The notes under the pieces were generated by a model. It did no database searches and was not told where the DNA came from. It worked only from the letters and a program-made list of their open reading frames with translations. A program made the translations under genes and the position numbers. A DNA stretch of 64,000 nucleotides from Aminipila butyrica (GTDB lineage Bacteria; Bacillota; Clostridia; Peptostreptococcales; Anaerovoracaceae). Shown in pieces: positions 1-8,574 of the stretch. The stretch lies in assembly GCF_010669305.1 (NCBI RefSeq), contig NZ_CP048649.1, forward strand, positions 1,798,001 through 1,862,000, written 5' to 3'. Numbering within the stretch: the first letter of the stretch is position 1; each line of letters begins with the position of its first letter.

Positions 1-315
1 CTTCTTTTATCAAAAGGGGAGACGGAGGTGTCCAAAGAGCGAATTAGCACGATGGTGTCTACCTCCGATGGTTTTGCCATTGCAGAAAAAGATTTAGCCC
101 TTCGTGGTCCAGGAGAATTCTTTGGCTTTCGTCAGCATGGTCTGCCAGATTTAAAGCTGGCGGATTTGGGCCGCCACACCAAGATTCTTCTTCAGGCGAG
201 AGAAGAGGCCCGTGCTATTTTGCAAAAGGATCCCAAGCTTCTCACAGAAGAAATGGCGGGTATTCGGGCAAAAACCATTCAGCTTTTTGGTGAAAATGCG
301 GTATTGAGCATTTAA
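1..315 (+). CDS. recG: ATP-dependent DNA helicase RecG, C-terminal fragment
   Basis: The window opens inside this reading frame, so only the last 104 residues are present. RecG remodels stalled replication forks and branched recombination intermediates. The visible part is the end of helicase domain 2: an STSDGFAIAEKDLALRGPGE block followed by FFGFRQHG, which is characteristic of RecG and its wedge-coupled C-terminus. The frame is open from base 1, so the internal GTG at 28 is not the start. It ends with an ordinary TAA at 313-315. Identity is confident; upstream domains lie outside the window. Confidence 0.95.
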   Translation, partial: LLLSKGETEVSKERISTMVSTSDGFAIAEKDLALRGPGEFFGFRQHGLPDLKLADLGRHTKILLQAREEARAILQKDPKLLTEEMAGIRAKTIQLFGENAVLSI

Positions 316-435
316 GAAAGCAGATAAATCAATAGAAATTTATCCGCAGATTTTTATAACCAAAACAAACCAGTCTATGAAATTATTACATTGAATATAA
401 AAACCTCCTCGGGTTAAATTAATAACGTAAACGGC

Positions 436-477
436 AGATGGATCTCTGAGAGAAAAAGTTTTCTCAGAAAACCATCT
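436..477 (+). terminator. Imperfect hairpin between recG and ssp
   Basis: AGATGG (436-441) pairs with CCATCT (472-477), and inside it TCTGAGA pairs with TCTCAGA. A T-run follows about 10 bases later. It could end recG transcription or sit in the leader of the ssp gene. I found no convincing sigma-G promoter between it and the ssp start. Confidence 0.4.
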
Positions 478-541
478 AACTGTAATTTTTTAAACGGCGT
501 GGAAAGCAAAGCTTTACCATAAGCCGAGATGGAGGTAAAAA

Positions 542-742
542 ATGACATTACAGGACAAGATGAATAAGAGTTATAAGCCAGCACTGAAGAACATGAAGAC
601 AGAGGTTGCTTCTGAATTGGGTCTGTCTAACTATGACAGCATGGATAAGGGTAACCTTACAGCAAGACAGAACGGTTATGTAGGCGGATATATGACCAAG
701 AAGCTGGTTGACATGGCTGAACAGCAGTTATCCGGAAAATAA
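542..742 (+). CDS. Alpha/beta-type small acid-soluble spore protein
   Basis: A 66-residue protein that coats and protects DNA in the dormant spore. It carries the two family signatures: the LKxMKxEVASELGL block near residues 16-28, containing the E-V-A-S-E type site cut by the germination protease Gpr, and the MDKGNLTARQNGYVGGYMTK block near residues 34-53. A GGAGG ribosome site ends six bases before the ATG. The gene stands alone between a hairpin and a strong terminator, as expected for a forespore-expressed monocistronic gene. It is direct evidence that the organism makes, or recently made, endospores. Confidence 0.95.
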   Translation: MTLQDKMNKSYKPALKNMKTEVASELGLSNYDSMDKGNLTARQNGYVGGYMTKKLVDMAEQQLSGK

Positions 743-793
743 TCGGAAAACTAAATCAGACAATTTGTTGATTTTATGACATTTTGTTAGAAA

Positions 794-835
794 CGAAGAA
801 TATCTACTGATTCCAGTAGATATTTTTCGTTTTTT
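794..835 (+). terminator. Rho-independent terminator after ssp
   Basis: A 16-bp arm pair, 794-809 against 814-829, with a 4-base ATTC loop, followed by a TTTTTT run. Confidence 0.9.
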
Positions 836-907
836 ATGATAAAATAGGGAAGCGAAAGCGGTAGCCTGTAGGGCTGCGGAGATTTTTGAAAGAACGAGGA
901 CATATAG

Positions 908-1444
908 TTGCGAATAATAGCAGGAGATTTAAAAGGCAGGAGATTGGCAACTCCACGAGATAACAAGGTAAGACCTACCTCAGATAAGGTGAAGGAAGCC
1001 ATTTTCAACATGATTTCCGGCTGCTATGAGGACGAAGTGGTGGCAGATATTTTTGCAGGTACCGGGAATTTGGGGCTGGAGGCTATCAGCCGGGGTGCCA
1101 GCCACTGTTATTTTGGGGACAAGTCCAAGGACAGCCTGGCTTTAGTACGAGAAAACGTGAATACTTGCCGGGTTGAGGATCAAGCAACTATCATATGGGG
1201 CGATTGTCACATGGTTTTAAAGCGCATACCTCAAAAAGTTCAAGTAATTTTTTTGGATCCGCCCTATCAGGATGGACTGATGATTTCCTGCATTGAAAAA
1301 ATACAGGAACTGGGATTGTTAGCAGAAGATGGGTGCATCGTGGCGGAACACAGCTTGGAAGAGAAGCTGCCAGAGGCCATTGGTGCATTTGAAAAGCTCA
1401 AGGAAAAAAGATATGGAAAAATTGCTGTTTCCATTTACGGATAA
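908..1444 (+). CDS. rsmD: 16S rRNA (guanine966-N2)-methyltransferase RsmD
   Basis: A 178-residue SAM-dependent methyltransferase that modifies G966 of 16S rRNA in the small subunit. The SAM-binding motif DIFAGTGNLGLEA is at residues 47-59 and the catalytic DPPY motif is at 117-120; the N-terminus MRIIAGxxKGRRL is standard for the family. It begins with TTG, preceded by a GAGGA site at about 896-900. It precedes coaD by 46 bases, the usual Firmicute arrangement. Confidence 0.95.
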   Translation: MRIIAGDLKGRRLATPRDNKVRPTSDKVKEAIFNMISGCYEDEVVADIFAGTGNLGLEAISRGASHCYFGDKSKDSLALVRENVNTCRVEDQATIIWGDCHMVLKRIPQKVQVIFLDPPYQDGLMISCIEKIQELGLLAEDGCIVAEHSLEEKLPEAIGAFEKLKEKRYGKIAVSIYG

Positions 1445-1490
1445 GTATGCTACAATGTTTGGTAGCAAAAAATAGTTAGGACCAATAGAT

Positions 1491-1973
1491 ATGAAACAAA
1501 AGGCATTATATGCCGGATCTTTTGATCCGGTGACCAATGGACATTTAGACTTAATAAAAAGGGCAGCGAAGCTTTATGATAACTTGGTAGTAGGGGTTAT
1601 AACTAACCCTTCTAAGAATCCACTGTTTACGGTGGAAGAACGAAAGCTGCTGATTCGGAAGGCGACTGCCCATCTGCCCAATGTGGAGGTAGATGACTTT
1701 TCGGGACTTTTGGCTGAGTATGTGAATAAAGGTGGCTTTGATGTGGTGGTCAGGGGGCTGCGGGCTGTCAATGATTTTGAAGTAGAGATGCAGATGGCGC
1801 AGATGAACGCCCGGCTGTACGACGGAAGGGTGGAGACCGTATTTCTCATGACCTGCCCAGAATTTTCATTTTTGAGCTCGAGCATGGCAAAGGAAGTGTT
1901 CATGCTGAATGGGGAGATTGGGGGCTTAGTTCCCGACCCAGTACTAGAATATATGATTGAAAAATTCAGATGA
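1491..1973 (+). CDS. coaD: Phosphopantetheine adenylyltransferase
   Basis: Catalyses the penultimate step of coenzyme A synthesis, ATP plus 4'-phosphopantetheine to dephospho-CoA. The 160-residue length is exactly that of the family. The nucleotidyl-transferase motif GSFDPVTNGH occupies residues 9-18, the RGLR phosphate-binding motif is at 88-91, and the C-terminal SSS-x-K-E-V version of the ISSTxxR motif is near 129-135. It probably belongs to the same transcript as rsmD. Confidence 0.97.
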   Translation: MKQKALYAGSFDPVTNGHLDLIKRAAKLYDNLVVGVITNPSKNPLFTVEERKLLIRKATAHLPNVEVDDFSGLLAEYVNKGGFDVVVRGLRAVNDFEVEMQMAQMNARLYDGRVETVFLMTCPEFSFLSSSMAKEVFMLNGEIGGLVPDPVLEYMIEKFR

Positions 1974-2012
1974 TGTACGCATAGAAACAGGAACGCAGGG
2001 AGGGTATTTTCA

Positions 2013-2543
2013 ATGAAAGTATTGGAATTGTTAGATGAAATAGAAGAGATTGTAGATACAAGCACTAGTTTTCCGCTGACGGGAAAAATCATGGTGGATG
2101 CAGAAGAGATTCTGGAGATTGTCAAGGAGATTCGCGTGGAGCTCCCAGACGAGATTCAACAGGCTCAGTGGATTAAAGACGAGAGACAGCGTATATTGGA
2201 AGAAGCCAAGAAGGAATATGAAACGGTTATCAATGATGCCAAAAGACAGGCGGAGGTGCTGACAGAGAACGATGATATTGTCGTCCGCTCCAAGATGCGG
2301 GCCGACGAGATCATGCGTATCGCCGAAGAGAACTGTAAGCAGCTGAAATTGAACACCTTTGATTATATTGACAGCATTCTCTTCAACTTTCAGAACAAGA
2401 TGGAACAGTTAAATGTGACCTATTTTGCGGACATGTTCAACAAGATGGAAACAACCTTTCAGAGTGTCAATGCCACGTTGGTATCCAATCGGACTGAAAT
2501 CAAAGATTTGGCGTATAAGACCCAGATGGACAAGGAAGATTAA
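2013..2543 (+). CDS. Coiled-coil ATPase-like protein of unknown role
   Basis: A 176-residue, strongly charged protein with long helical heptad stretches at about residues 50-100, often annotated as ATPase or V-type ATPase subunit H-like in clostridia, where it commonly lies between coaD and ylbJ. I see no Walker motifs, so an ATPase activity is not supported by the sequence. There is no signal peptide or membrane segment. GGAGGG lies 11 bases before the ATG. A DivIVA-like scaffolding role is possible but speculative. Confidence 0.75.
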   Translation: MKVLELLDEIEEIVDTSTSFPLTGKIMVDAEEILEIVKEIRVELPDEIQQAQWIKDERQRILEEAKKEYETVINDAKRQAEVLTENDDIVVRSKMRADEIMRIAEENCKQLKLNTFDYIDSILFNFQNKMEQLNVTYFADMFNKMETTFQSVNATLVSNRTEIKDLAYKTQMDKED

Positions 2544-2550
2544 AGCGTAT

Positions 2551-2594
2551 AATATCCATGATAAATTCATAAGATTTATCATGGATATTTTTTA
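2551..2594 (+). terminator. Perfect 15-bp inverted repeat plus T-run
   Basis: Bases 2551-2565 are perfectly complementary to 2575-2589 around a 9-base loop, and a TTTTT run overlaps the end. The structure begins eight bases after the upstream stop codon. It covers an in-frame ATG at 2581, which argues against that codon as the ylbJ start. Confidence 0.75.
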
Positions 2595-2631
2595 TGGCGC
2601 CATCAGGGCGCTGCGATCAAAAGGTCGATAT

Positions 2632-3552
2632 ATGATGGCCGTCCTGGGAGCGGGACTGGCCTGTCTATTTATGGTTATCTTTCCAGAAACAGCGCTGCTG
2701 TCAGCCCAAAAGGGAATCGCTATCTGGGCAGCCAACATCTTGCCGGCCATGCTGCCATTTTTTATTTGCGTTCACTTTATGAACAGCATTGGTATCACTA
2801 GGTATTTGAATCCCAGCTGTTTTGCCTTTTCGATGAGTGCTTTGTCCGGCTATCCCATGGGTGCTAAGGTCATCGGTGATATGGGCCGCAGTGGACATAT
2901 CCCGCCGGTAGAATGCCGCCGGCTGGTGAGCTTTTGCAGTACCTCTGGTCCAGCCTTTATGGTGGGCTCCGTAGGTGCCTCCATGATTGGCAACAACATC
3001 AGCGGCATCATCATCGCTGTATCCCATCTGGGAGGAGCCTTGCTGAATGGCGTGTTGGTTACAGGGCTGATGGCTGTTTTCAGTGAGGAATACCGCACCT
3101 ATAAGAAGCGGGACAGGCGCAACCAGGGAAAGAGAGGAGAGGCTTTTTCCGGGGATTACCTGGATGCCTTCACCAATTCCATTCTATCAGCCTTTCGCTC
3201 TTTAGGCATTATCTTGGCCTATATCATCCTCTTTATGATGATGACTGATACGATGCAGCTGTGGGGCGTGATGGATGGAATACATAACATATATTATGTT
3301 GGAATATTTAAAGGAATCTTTGAAATGACGGTGGGATGTTCTGCTATCAGCGGCACCATGGCTGTGACGTTGGCCCAGAAGACCATCGGCTGTAGTTTGT
3401 TGATTTCTTTTGGAGGACTGTCTATCTTAGGGCAGTCTATGAGTATGCTTCAGGGGTCGGGCGTTCACTTTTCCTACCTTCTGTTGGTGAAGCTTTGTCA
3501 CGGAATTTTGGCTGCGGTCTTGGCCTTTGTGCTGGTGCAGTTATTTTTGTAA
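2632..3552 (+). CDS. ylbJ: Sporulation integral membrane protein YlbJ
   Basis: A multi-pass membrane protein required for correct spore cortex formation in Bacillus subtilis, made in the mother cell. The SALSGYPMGAKVIGDM block followed by ECRRLVSFCSTSGPAF is the family signature (nucleoside-recognition-like fold), with about seven hydrophobic segments. I chose ATG 2632 because it has an AAAGG site and lies beyond the hairpin at 2551-2589; ATG 2581 is the alternative and gives 17 more residues. At 306 residues it is shorter than the usual 350-410, partly because the stretch between RYLNP and the SGYP block looks shortened. Confidence 0.85.
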   Translation: MMAVLGAGLACLFMVIFPETALLSAQKGIAIWAANILPAMLPFFICVHFMNSIGITRYLNPSCFAFSMSALSGYPMGAKVIGDMGRSGHIPPVECRRLVSFCSTSGPAFMVGSVGASMIGNNISGIIIAVSHLGGALLNGVLVTGLMAVFSEEYRTYKKRDRRNQGKRGEAFSGDYLDAFTNSILSAFRSLGIILAYIILFMMMTDTMQLWGVMDGIHNIYYVGIFKGIFEMTVGCSAISGTMAVTLAQKTIGCSLLISFGGLSILGQSMSMLQGSGVHFSYLLLVKLCHGILAAVLAFVLVQLFL

Positions 3553-3606
3553 AAACCCTTCGTGATATTTCGCCCACGTTACTTTCGGCGATATTTTCTC
3601 CATAAT

Positions 3607-3652
3607 AAAAAGCCTCTGAGCGATGTCTTTCTAAATCTCAGAGGCCTTTTTA
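3607..3652. terminator. Bidirectional terminator between ylbJ and tmcAL
   Basis: GCCTCTGAG (3612-3620) pairs with CTCAGAGGC (3637-3645), with an A-run before and a T-run after, serving the two convergent genes. A second small hairpin (ACATTAAAG-CTG-CTTTAATGT) overlaps the tmcAL stop codon. Confidence 0.9.
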
Positions 3653-3678
3653 TATACTTCGCTTATCTCATTTGCACA

Positions 3679-4983
3679 TTAAAGCTGCTTTAATGTGGGC
3701 TTTTTATATGGCTGGTGGACTTGATCGGAATGATAATAGAGATTTTTTTCTGTCAGCAGATTATAGAAATCGCTGGCTAGCAAGTCGTAACTTAATAATA
3801 ACTGGCACTCTTGAAGCTGTTCTTTCTGCTTGTTGATGTTGGTAATCAACGGCAGAGCAGTCTTTTTGCTTTTTTTCAGCAGTTTCAGTAATTGAGATCC
3901 GCCTTGGCTGAAACCCAGAATCCGTCCGTAGCCTTGATTCTGCTCCAGGATAGCTGCCATGTCTGTTTTGGTCAAGCCTACTAAGACATGAGCCAGCAGG
4001 CGGCTAATACGAGTGGCAGTGTAGCGCTTGGACTTTAGCAGCTCTTGAAGTTGAGTGAGGCTGTCCGCTCGGCGAATGCTATCTTTCAACTTGTGCTCCA
4101 AGCCTTCGCTTACGGAGAATATTTGGTTTAGATCGGTGTCGCTGGCAGTAAGAATCCGGCTCCGCAGGAGGTTTAGATACAGCTGATCGGATTGGAAAGA
4201 TGACCGGGGAAAGCATTCGTTTTCCGGGTGTAATGCTGAATTTTGCTGACAGCCGGTCAGCTCCCGCAGAAGGATGGACAATACCGGTTCTGGCAAGGTG
4301 TCTTTCAACTGCTGAAAATCGATTTTGCGGTGAGCCAGCTGTTTACGGATAGCGGAAGCAGAGGCCAAGGGACCAGTTAGGGTCGGCTCGTGGTAGCTGG
4401 AACCTAAACGTTTGACTGTAATTGGAATTATGTCGCTTTTGGTGAGGGTCAGCTGCTTTAGGTATTCAACAGCCAGAATATTGTTGGGATCGGCCAGCAG
4501 CTGGGCGCAGTGGGGGCCCAGGCAGCGAGTTGCGGCTTCCGCTCTGGCCTTGGGATAGGACAGTCCGGCATGGAGGCCGTTTTTCAAGGCAGCGGAGAAT
4601 TCTTCGCTTTCCTGGGCTAAGAAAGCAGCTGTTTGCTGGAGCATGTCTAAGTCCCCCGATTCGCTGCCAAAGGACAAGTGGGTGATGCAGCCCAACCGGT
4701 TGAACAGCTCTACTGCTCCTCTGGCAAAGTACTCTGCACTGTTGCAAGCAAAAGCGAAGGGCAGCTCTAAAACCAAGTCTGCGCCACAGTTGACGGCCAT
4801 TTCTGCACGGCTCCACTTAGATGTGAGAGCAGGCTCTCCTCGCTGGGTGAAATTACCGCTAATGAGAACCACCACAAAATCGGCCTCCGTCTGCTGGACA
4901 GATTGCCTCAGCTGGTAAAGGTGGCCGTTGTGAAAAGGATTGTATTCGGCAATGATGCCTAAAACGTTCATGTTTTTATTCAT
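3679..4983 (-). CDS. tmcAL: tRNA(Met) cytidine acetate ligase TmcAL
   Basis: Uses acetate and ATP to form N4-acetylcytidine at the wobble base of elongator tRNA-Met. The N-terminal nucleotidyltransferase motif IIAEYNPFHNGH ends at residue 21 and is followed by SGNFTQRGEP and the SKWSRAEMAV region, all diagnostic of the family (formerly YlbM). The length of 434 residues is slightly above average. A second ATG at 4971 would give an N-terminus more like other members; neither start has a clear ribosome site. It is divergent from ackA, whose product consumes or makes acetyl phosphate. Confidence 0.93.
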   Translation of the reverse strand: MNKNMNVLGIIAEYNPFHNGHLYQLRQSVQQTEADFVVVLISGNFTQRGEPALTSKWSRAEMAVNCGADLVLELPFAFACNSAEYFARGAVELFNRLGCITHLSFGSESGDLDMLQQTAAFLAQESEEFSAALKNGLHAGLSYPKARAEAATRCLGPHCAQLLADPNNILAVEYLKQLTLTKSDIIPITVKRLGSSYHEPTLTGPLASASAIRKQLAHRKIDFQQLKDTLPEPVLSILLRELTGCQQNSALHPENECFPRSSFQSDQLYLNLLRSRILTASDTDLNQIFSVSEGLEHKLKDSIRRADSLTQLQELLKSKRYTATRISRLLAHVLVGLTKTDMAAILEQNQGYGRILGFSQGGSQLLKLLKKSKKTALPLITNINKQKEQLQECQLLLSYDLLASDFYNLLTEKNLYYHSDQVHQPYKKPTLKQL

Positions 4984-5197
4984 AAGTATATGATATCACA
5001 TTTTTTGCAGTTTATAAATCAGCAATTCGGAATCAATATCCATACAATTATAAAAATTCACAAAAATCCTACAATTTTATGCACCTTATACACAAAAAAA
5101 TCCTTAAATCGGGCTAACCTTTTACCAATAGGGGTTACTATAATAGAATCCTATTGTGTTATTATGTATATTTATAACAAAAACTGCTGAACCGGGC

Positions 5198-5225
5198 TTG
5201 AAAAATTGAGGAATTGGGGTATAAT
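5198..5225 (+). promoter_or_regulatory. Sigma-A-type promoter for ackA
   Basis: TTGAAA at 5198-5203 and a perfect TATAAT at 5220-5225 with a 16-base spacer. The leader to the ackA start is about 50 bases. The rest of the 297-base gap to tmcAL is AT-rich and shows only a 7-bp inverted repeat (CAATAGG/CCTATTG). Confidence 0.8.
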
Positions 5226-5280
5226 ATTATGAGTTGCTTTTATAAATAAAACAAACCACATATATTACGGAGGAAATAAG

Positions 5281-6483
5281 ATGAAAGTATTAGTAATCAA
5301 TTGCGGAAGCTCATCATTAAAGTATCAAGTTCTTGATATGACCACTGAAACTCTTTTGTGCAAAGGTCTGGTAGAGCGAATCGGTATGGATGGCTCCATC
5401 ATTACCCATGAAAAGGAAGGAATGGACAAGTTCAAGCTGGAAACACCTATGGCGGACCACAAAGAGGCTATCGGGCATGTACTGGATGCGGTACAGGATG
5501 CAGCGCATGGTGTTGTTGCGTCTATGGACGAAATCAGTGCTGTAGGACACAGAGTGGTTCACGCTGGTGAGAAATATGCTCATTCTGTATTGATTACGGA
5601 AGAGGTTATCAAGGCACTGGAAGAGTGTATCGAATTAGCACCGCTTCACAACCCGCCGAACCTAGCTGGTATTGCCGCTTGTCAGGCTTTAATGCCAAAT
5701 ACACCGATGGTGGGCGTATTTGATACGGCTTTTCATCAGACGATGCCTCCGGAATCCTATATTTATGCCATTCCTTACGAATATTATCAGAAGCATGGCA
5801 TCCGTCGATATGGCTTCCACGGCACCAGCCACAAGTATGTAGCTGAACGGGCTGCAGACATGCTTAGCTGCGCTTTGGACGACCTGAAGATTATCACTTG
5901 CCACTTGGGAAATGGAGCATCTGTTTCCGCTATCAAGAGAGGTAAGTGCATTGACACATCCATGGGATTTACTCCGCTGGAAGGTCTGGTTATGGGTACT
6001 CGTTCTGGTGACATTGACCCAGCTATCGTAACTTATATCCGTGAAAAGGAAGGCCTGCAGGCTGGTGTAGCCAATGAAATCTTGAACAAGAAGTCTGGTG
6101 TTCTGGGTATTTCCGGCGTTTCCAGCGACTTTAGAGATATTGAAGATGCTGCTGCTGAAGGCAATGAAAGAGCACAGTTGGCTTTGAAGGTGTTTGCTCA
6201 TAAGGTTCGCTTCTATATTGGTGCATACATTGCAGAAATGAATGGTGTAGATGCAATCGTATTCACTGCTGGTTTAGGTGAAAACGGCATCGACATGCGT
6301 GATATCATTTGCCACGATATGGGAAATCTAGGTATTAAGCTGGATTTGGTAAAGAACAAGGTAAGAGGAAAAGAAGCTATCATCAGCAGAGATGATTCTA
6401 AGGTGAAAATCTTGTTGATTCCTACGAATGAAGAGCTGATGATCGCAAGAGACACATACAATATTACAAAGAATTTAAAATAA
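5281..6483 (+). CDS. ackA: Acetate kinase
   Basis: Interconverts acetyl phosphate plus ADP with acetate plus ATP, the main substrate-level phosphorylation step of fermentative anaerobes. Signature motifs are present in order: VINCGSSSLKY at the N-terminus, GHRVVHAGEKY, GFHGTSHKYV, CHLGNGASVSA, the GTRSGDIDP loop, and FTAGLGENG. The 400-residue length is standard. GGAGGAAATAAG precedes the ATG. No pta gene adjoins it in this window. Confidence 0.98.
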   Translation: MKVLVINCGSSSLKYQVLDMTTETLLCKGLVERIGMDGSIITHEKEGMDKFKLETPMADHKEAIGHVLDAVQDAAHGVVASMDEISAVGHRVVHAGEKYAHSVLITEEVIKALEECIELAPLHNPPNLAGIAACQALMPNTPMVGVFDTAFHQTMPPESYIYAIPYEYYQKHGIRRYGFHGTSHKYVAERAADMLSCALDDLKIITCHLGNGASVSAIKRGKCIDTSMGFTPLEGLVMGTRSGDIDPAIVTYIREKEGLQAGVANEILNKKSGVLGISGVSSDFRDIEDAAAEGNERAQLALKVFAHKVRFYIGAYIAEMNGVDAIVFTAGLGENGIDMRDIICHDMGNLGIKLDLVKNKVRGKEAIISRDDSKVKILLIPTNEELMIARDTYNITKNLK

Positions 6484-6486
6484 TTA

Positions 6487-6515
6487 TTGACAGATGTGCC
6501 CGATAAAGGTATACT
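6487..6515 (+). promoter_or_regulatory. Sigma-A-type promoter for rpmF
   Basis: TTGACA at 6487-6492, a 17-base spacer, and TATACT at 6510-6515, starting only four bases after the ackA stop codon. The ribosomal protein gene is therefore likely transcribed independently. Confidence 0.85.
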
Positions 6516-6593
6516 TTAGTAGTTGCATTTGTCGTGGGTCATGCCTGCGATGATATAAATACAAAGAGATACGAGCAAAAGGAGGTGTAGAAA

Positions 6594-6776
6594 ATGGCAG
6601 TTCCAAAGAGGAAAACATCTAAAGCAAGAAGAGACAAGAGAAGATCACCAAACATGAAGAAGGCATTACCTGGACTTTCAATTTGTCCTCAGTGCCACGA
6701 GCCAAAACTTCCACATAGAGTTTGCCCGAATTGCAATTTTTACGATGGTAAGGAAGTTATCGCTTCTGAAGCATAA
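6594..6776 (+). CDS. rpmF: 50S ribosomal protein L32
   Basis: A 60-residue large-subunit protein. The basic MAVPKRKTSKARRDKRR start is typical, and the zinc-ribbon form is intact with two CPxC pairs (CPQC and CPNC). AAAGGAGGTG lies before the ATG. The yceD (DUF177) gene that usually sits between ackA and rpmF in Firmicutes is absent; only 110 bases holding a promoter separate them. Confidence 0.98.
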   Translation: MAVPKRKTSKARRDKRRSPNMKKALPGLSICPQCHEPKLPHRVCPNCNFYDGKEVIASEA

Positions 6777-6800
6777 GCAAGTAAACACACAAAAAATTTT

Positions 6801-6831
6801 AACACCGGAATTTCATCCGGTGTTATTTTTT
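6801..6831 (+). terminator. Terminator after rpmF
   Basis: AACACCGGA (6801-6809) pairs with TCCGGTGTT (6816-6824), followed by ATTTTTT. Confidence 0.92.
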
Positions 6832-6868
6832 CGGTTTAACCAACAGGAGCATAAGCTAGAGGAATCCT

Positions 6869-7732
6869 ATGAATCACAAGTATATTATTTTAACAGCCAT
6901 GTACCACTATGAGTTGGTACCTCAGAAAAATCATTCCTCTGCCACACAGATAAGGCATATTTTGACCACTACCAATCCACATTCGTGGGTATTTGGCGCC
7001 AAGCGAATGATGAAGAAAGCATTGCAAGAAAATTATGGGATAAGAAGTCGCAAGACAATGCAGGATGAAATTGATTCTTTTACGATGACTATCTGCGAAG
7101 ATTGTGCCATTTATGGGTTATTGATTGAGCTGTATTTATTCAATCCTACAAAGTTTTTACATACCACATCAGATGAGGCGCAAGTTCTTTTGGCTACCCT
7201 ATTGGAAGATAACCAGAAAAATCCGCTAGGACAGATTTGGAAAGCACTGCAGCTAAGGGAGGCACAAGGGGAGTATGTTCAAAACATAAGCAAAACTGCG
7301 GCTAATTTTTTTGAAGATGAAAATATGGACTATGTGAGAGAGCTGTATGAGTTATTCCAGAAAAATCGGACATGGCTAACGAAAACTGGGGGCATGTCAT
7401 TTGCAGGGTTCCAGCTGTCGCGCATTATTTCTATTTTGGCAGATAGCCATATGTGTGGCTACTTAAGTGATGACGCGGCCAGAAAATCAATGGACTATTA
7501 TGGTGCTATAGCCGAACAGCTTTTTCCAAATTGGGAAGCATTTTTGTTCAGTGCGGTGTTGGGCAAACAAATGATGTCGGGGGCCAGTGGACAGTTTATT
7601 ATTGGCGCCGCCGACTATATAGCCAGTTGCTGCGCACTTGCGGCACACCCCAGCAAGCTCTTGGAGCTTTCCGAGGTATGGGTAGGCAGTGATACCACTT
7701 TTTTTGTTAATAGCTTTACTAATTATTCTTAA
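6869..7732 (+). CDS. DUF1266-like protein
   Basis: A 287-residue soluble protein. The C-terminal half (residues about 165-240) has the pattern of DUF1266: an FAGFQLSRIISILADSHMCG helix, then GYLSDDAARKSMDYYG, then FPNWEAFLFSAVLGKQMM. That family's function is unknown; some members sit near polymorphic toxin loci, which is family knowledge rather than something seen here. GAGGA precedes the ATG. It is followed 14 bases later by a second unknown gene and ends with FVNSFTNYS. The family call is by eye. Confidence 0.65.
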   Translation: MNHKYIILTAMYHYELVPQKNHSSATQIRHILTTTNPHSWVFGAKRMMKKALQENYGIRSRKTMQDEIDSFTMTICEDCAIYGLLIELYLFNPTKFLHTTSDEAQVLLATLLEDNQKNPLGQIWKALQLREAQGEYVQNISKTAANFFEDENMDYVRELYELFQKNRTWLTKTGGMSFAGFQLSRIISILADSHMCGYLSDDAARKSMDYYGAIAEQLFPNWEAFLFSAVLGKQMMSGASGQFIIGAADYIASCCALAAHPSKLLELSEVWVGSDTTFFVNSFTNYS

Positions 7733-7746
7733 AGGAGAAAATACAT

Positions 7747-8274
7747 ATGATACAAGCAGAAAATGAAATTCGTCTTTTCCAGGATACGGTAGTACCGATT
7801 TTTGAAAAGCATGGCATGGGGTATACGGTGACTGACGATGTGGAAAACAAGCGTTTTTACTGTATACCAAGCGGTACAGCGGCTTACTTTGGAGTTACTG
7901 TGTTTGAAGCAGATGTGGCTGAATTCCGCGCCAACATGCAGGCAGATGAATTGCCTATTTTTGTAGCCAGCAAATCGTTGATTACCAGTAAAGGTATACA
8001 TATCCACATTAAAAAGCTCTTTCAAAAAAAACAGCACATTTTTATTGCATGGAACCAGGTGCCGGATTTAGAATGGAAGATTAATTCATTGCAACAAATC
8101 GAATTAATCCTTGAGGGGAATAAGGTAATCGAGTTCCAGCCAAACCTAGAGCGTCTTGGTTTGTCACAGGATGATGTTTGGAACAAGGGCACTAAAAAAG
8201 TCACGCCATTGTATCAGCCGGACTTAGATAACCTAACAAAGGTCTTTGCCGAACTAAAACAAGTGTTTAGCTAA
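7747..8274 (+). CDS. Unknown protein paired with the DUF1266-like gene
   Basis: I do not recognise this 175-residue protein. It is soluble, with no signal peptide or membrane segment, and alternates short helices and strands. It has a strong AAAGGAG site and lies 14 bases after the DUF1266-like gene, so the two are almost certainly co-transcribed and share the terminator at 8348-8412. The tight pairing hints at a two-component function such as effector and immunity, but nothing in the residues proves that. Confidence 0.6.
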   Translation: MIQAENEIRLFQDTVVPIFEKHGMGYTVTDDVENKRFYCIPSGTAAYFGVTVFEADVAEFRANMQADELPIFVASKSLITSKGIHIHIKKLFQKKQHIFIAWNQVPDLEWKINSLQQIELILEGNKVIEFQPNLERLGLSQDDVWNKGTKKVTPLYQPDLDNLTKVFAELKQVFS

Positions 8275-8347
8275 TTCCACTTTTTTGAGAGGCAATAGCT
8301 AGGGGCTGCAAAAAATAGTTGACTTTAATCTTGTAACCAAAAAATAA

Positions 8348-8412
8348 AAAGAACCCTTAAGATTTCTAGGCTTTAAAATTGCATGAATCTTGTAGGGTTC
8401 TTTTTTATTTTT
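8348..8412 (+). terminator. Terminator after the DUF1266 pair
   Basis: AAGAACCCT near 8349-8357 pairs with AGGGTTCTT ending at about 8402, with additional pairing of AGATT and AATCT, followed by a T-run. The remainder of the 8275-8574 gap shows nothing else I can name. Confidence 0.85.
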
Positions 8413-8574
8413 TCATTTTTAAATCAATAATATTTGTTTCAATTTTGCCCCAGAACATATAGCTTTTATTCTTTCTATGTCTTTTTGGGAGCGATTGCTT
8501 TGACTCTTTTCATGTTGGTATAAGTGCAGATTGAAAACCTTGCAATTTCTTTGAAACGGATTACTACGCCAGCT

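Noticed and set aside
2425..2631. N-terminal extension of ylbJ from the start of its open frame
   Set aside because: The residues are basic and unlike the family, overlap the upstream gene, and cross the terminator hairpin.
4990..5190. 66-residue open frame upstream of ackA
   Set aside because: No ribosome site, low-complexity composition, and it occupies the AT-rich promoter gap between divergent genes.
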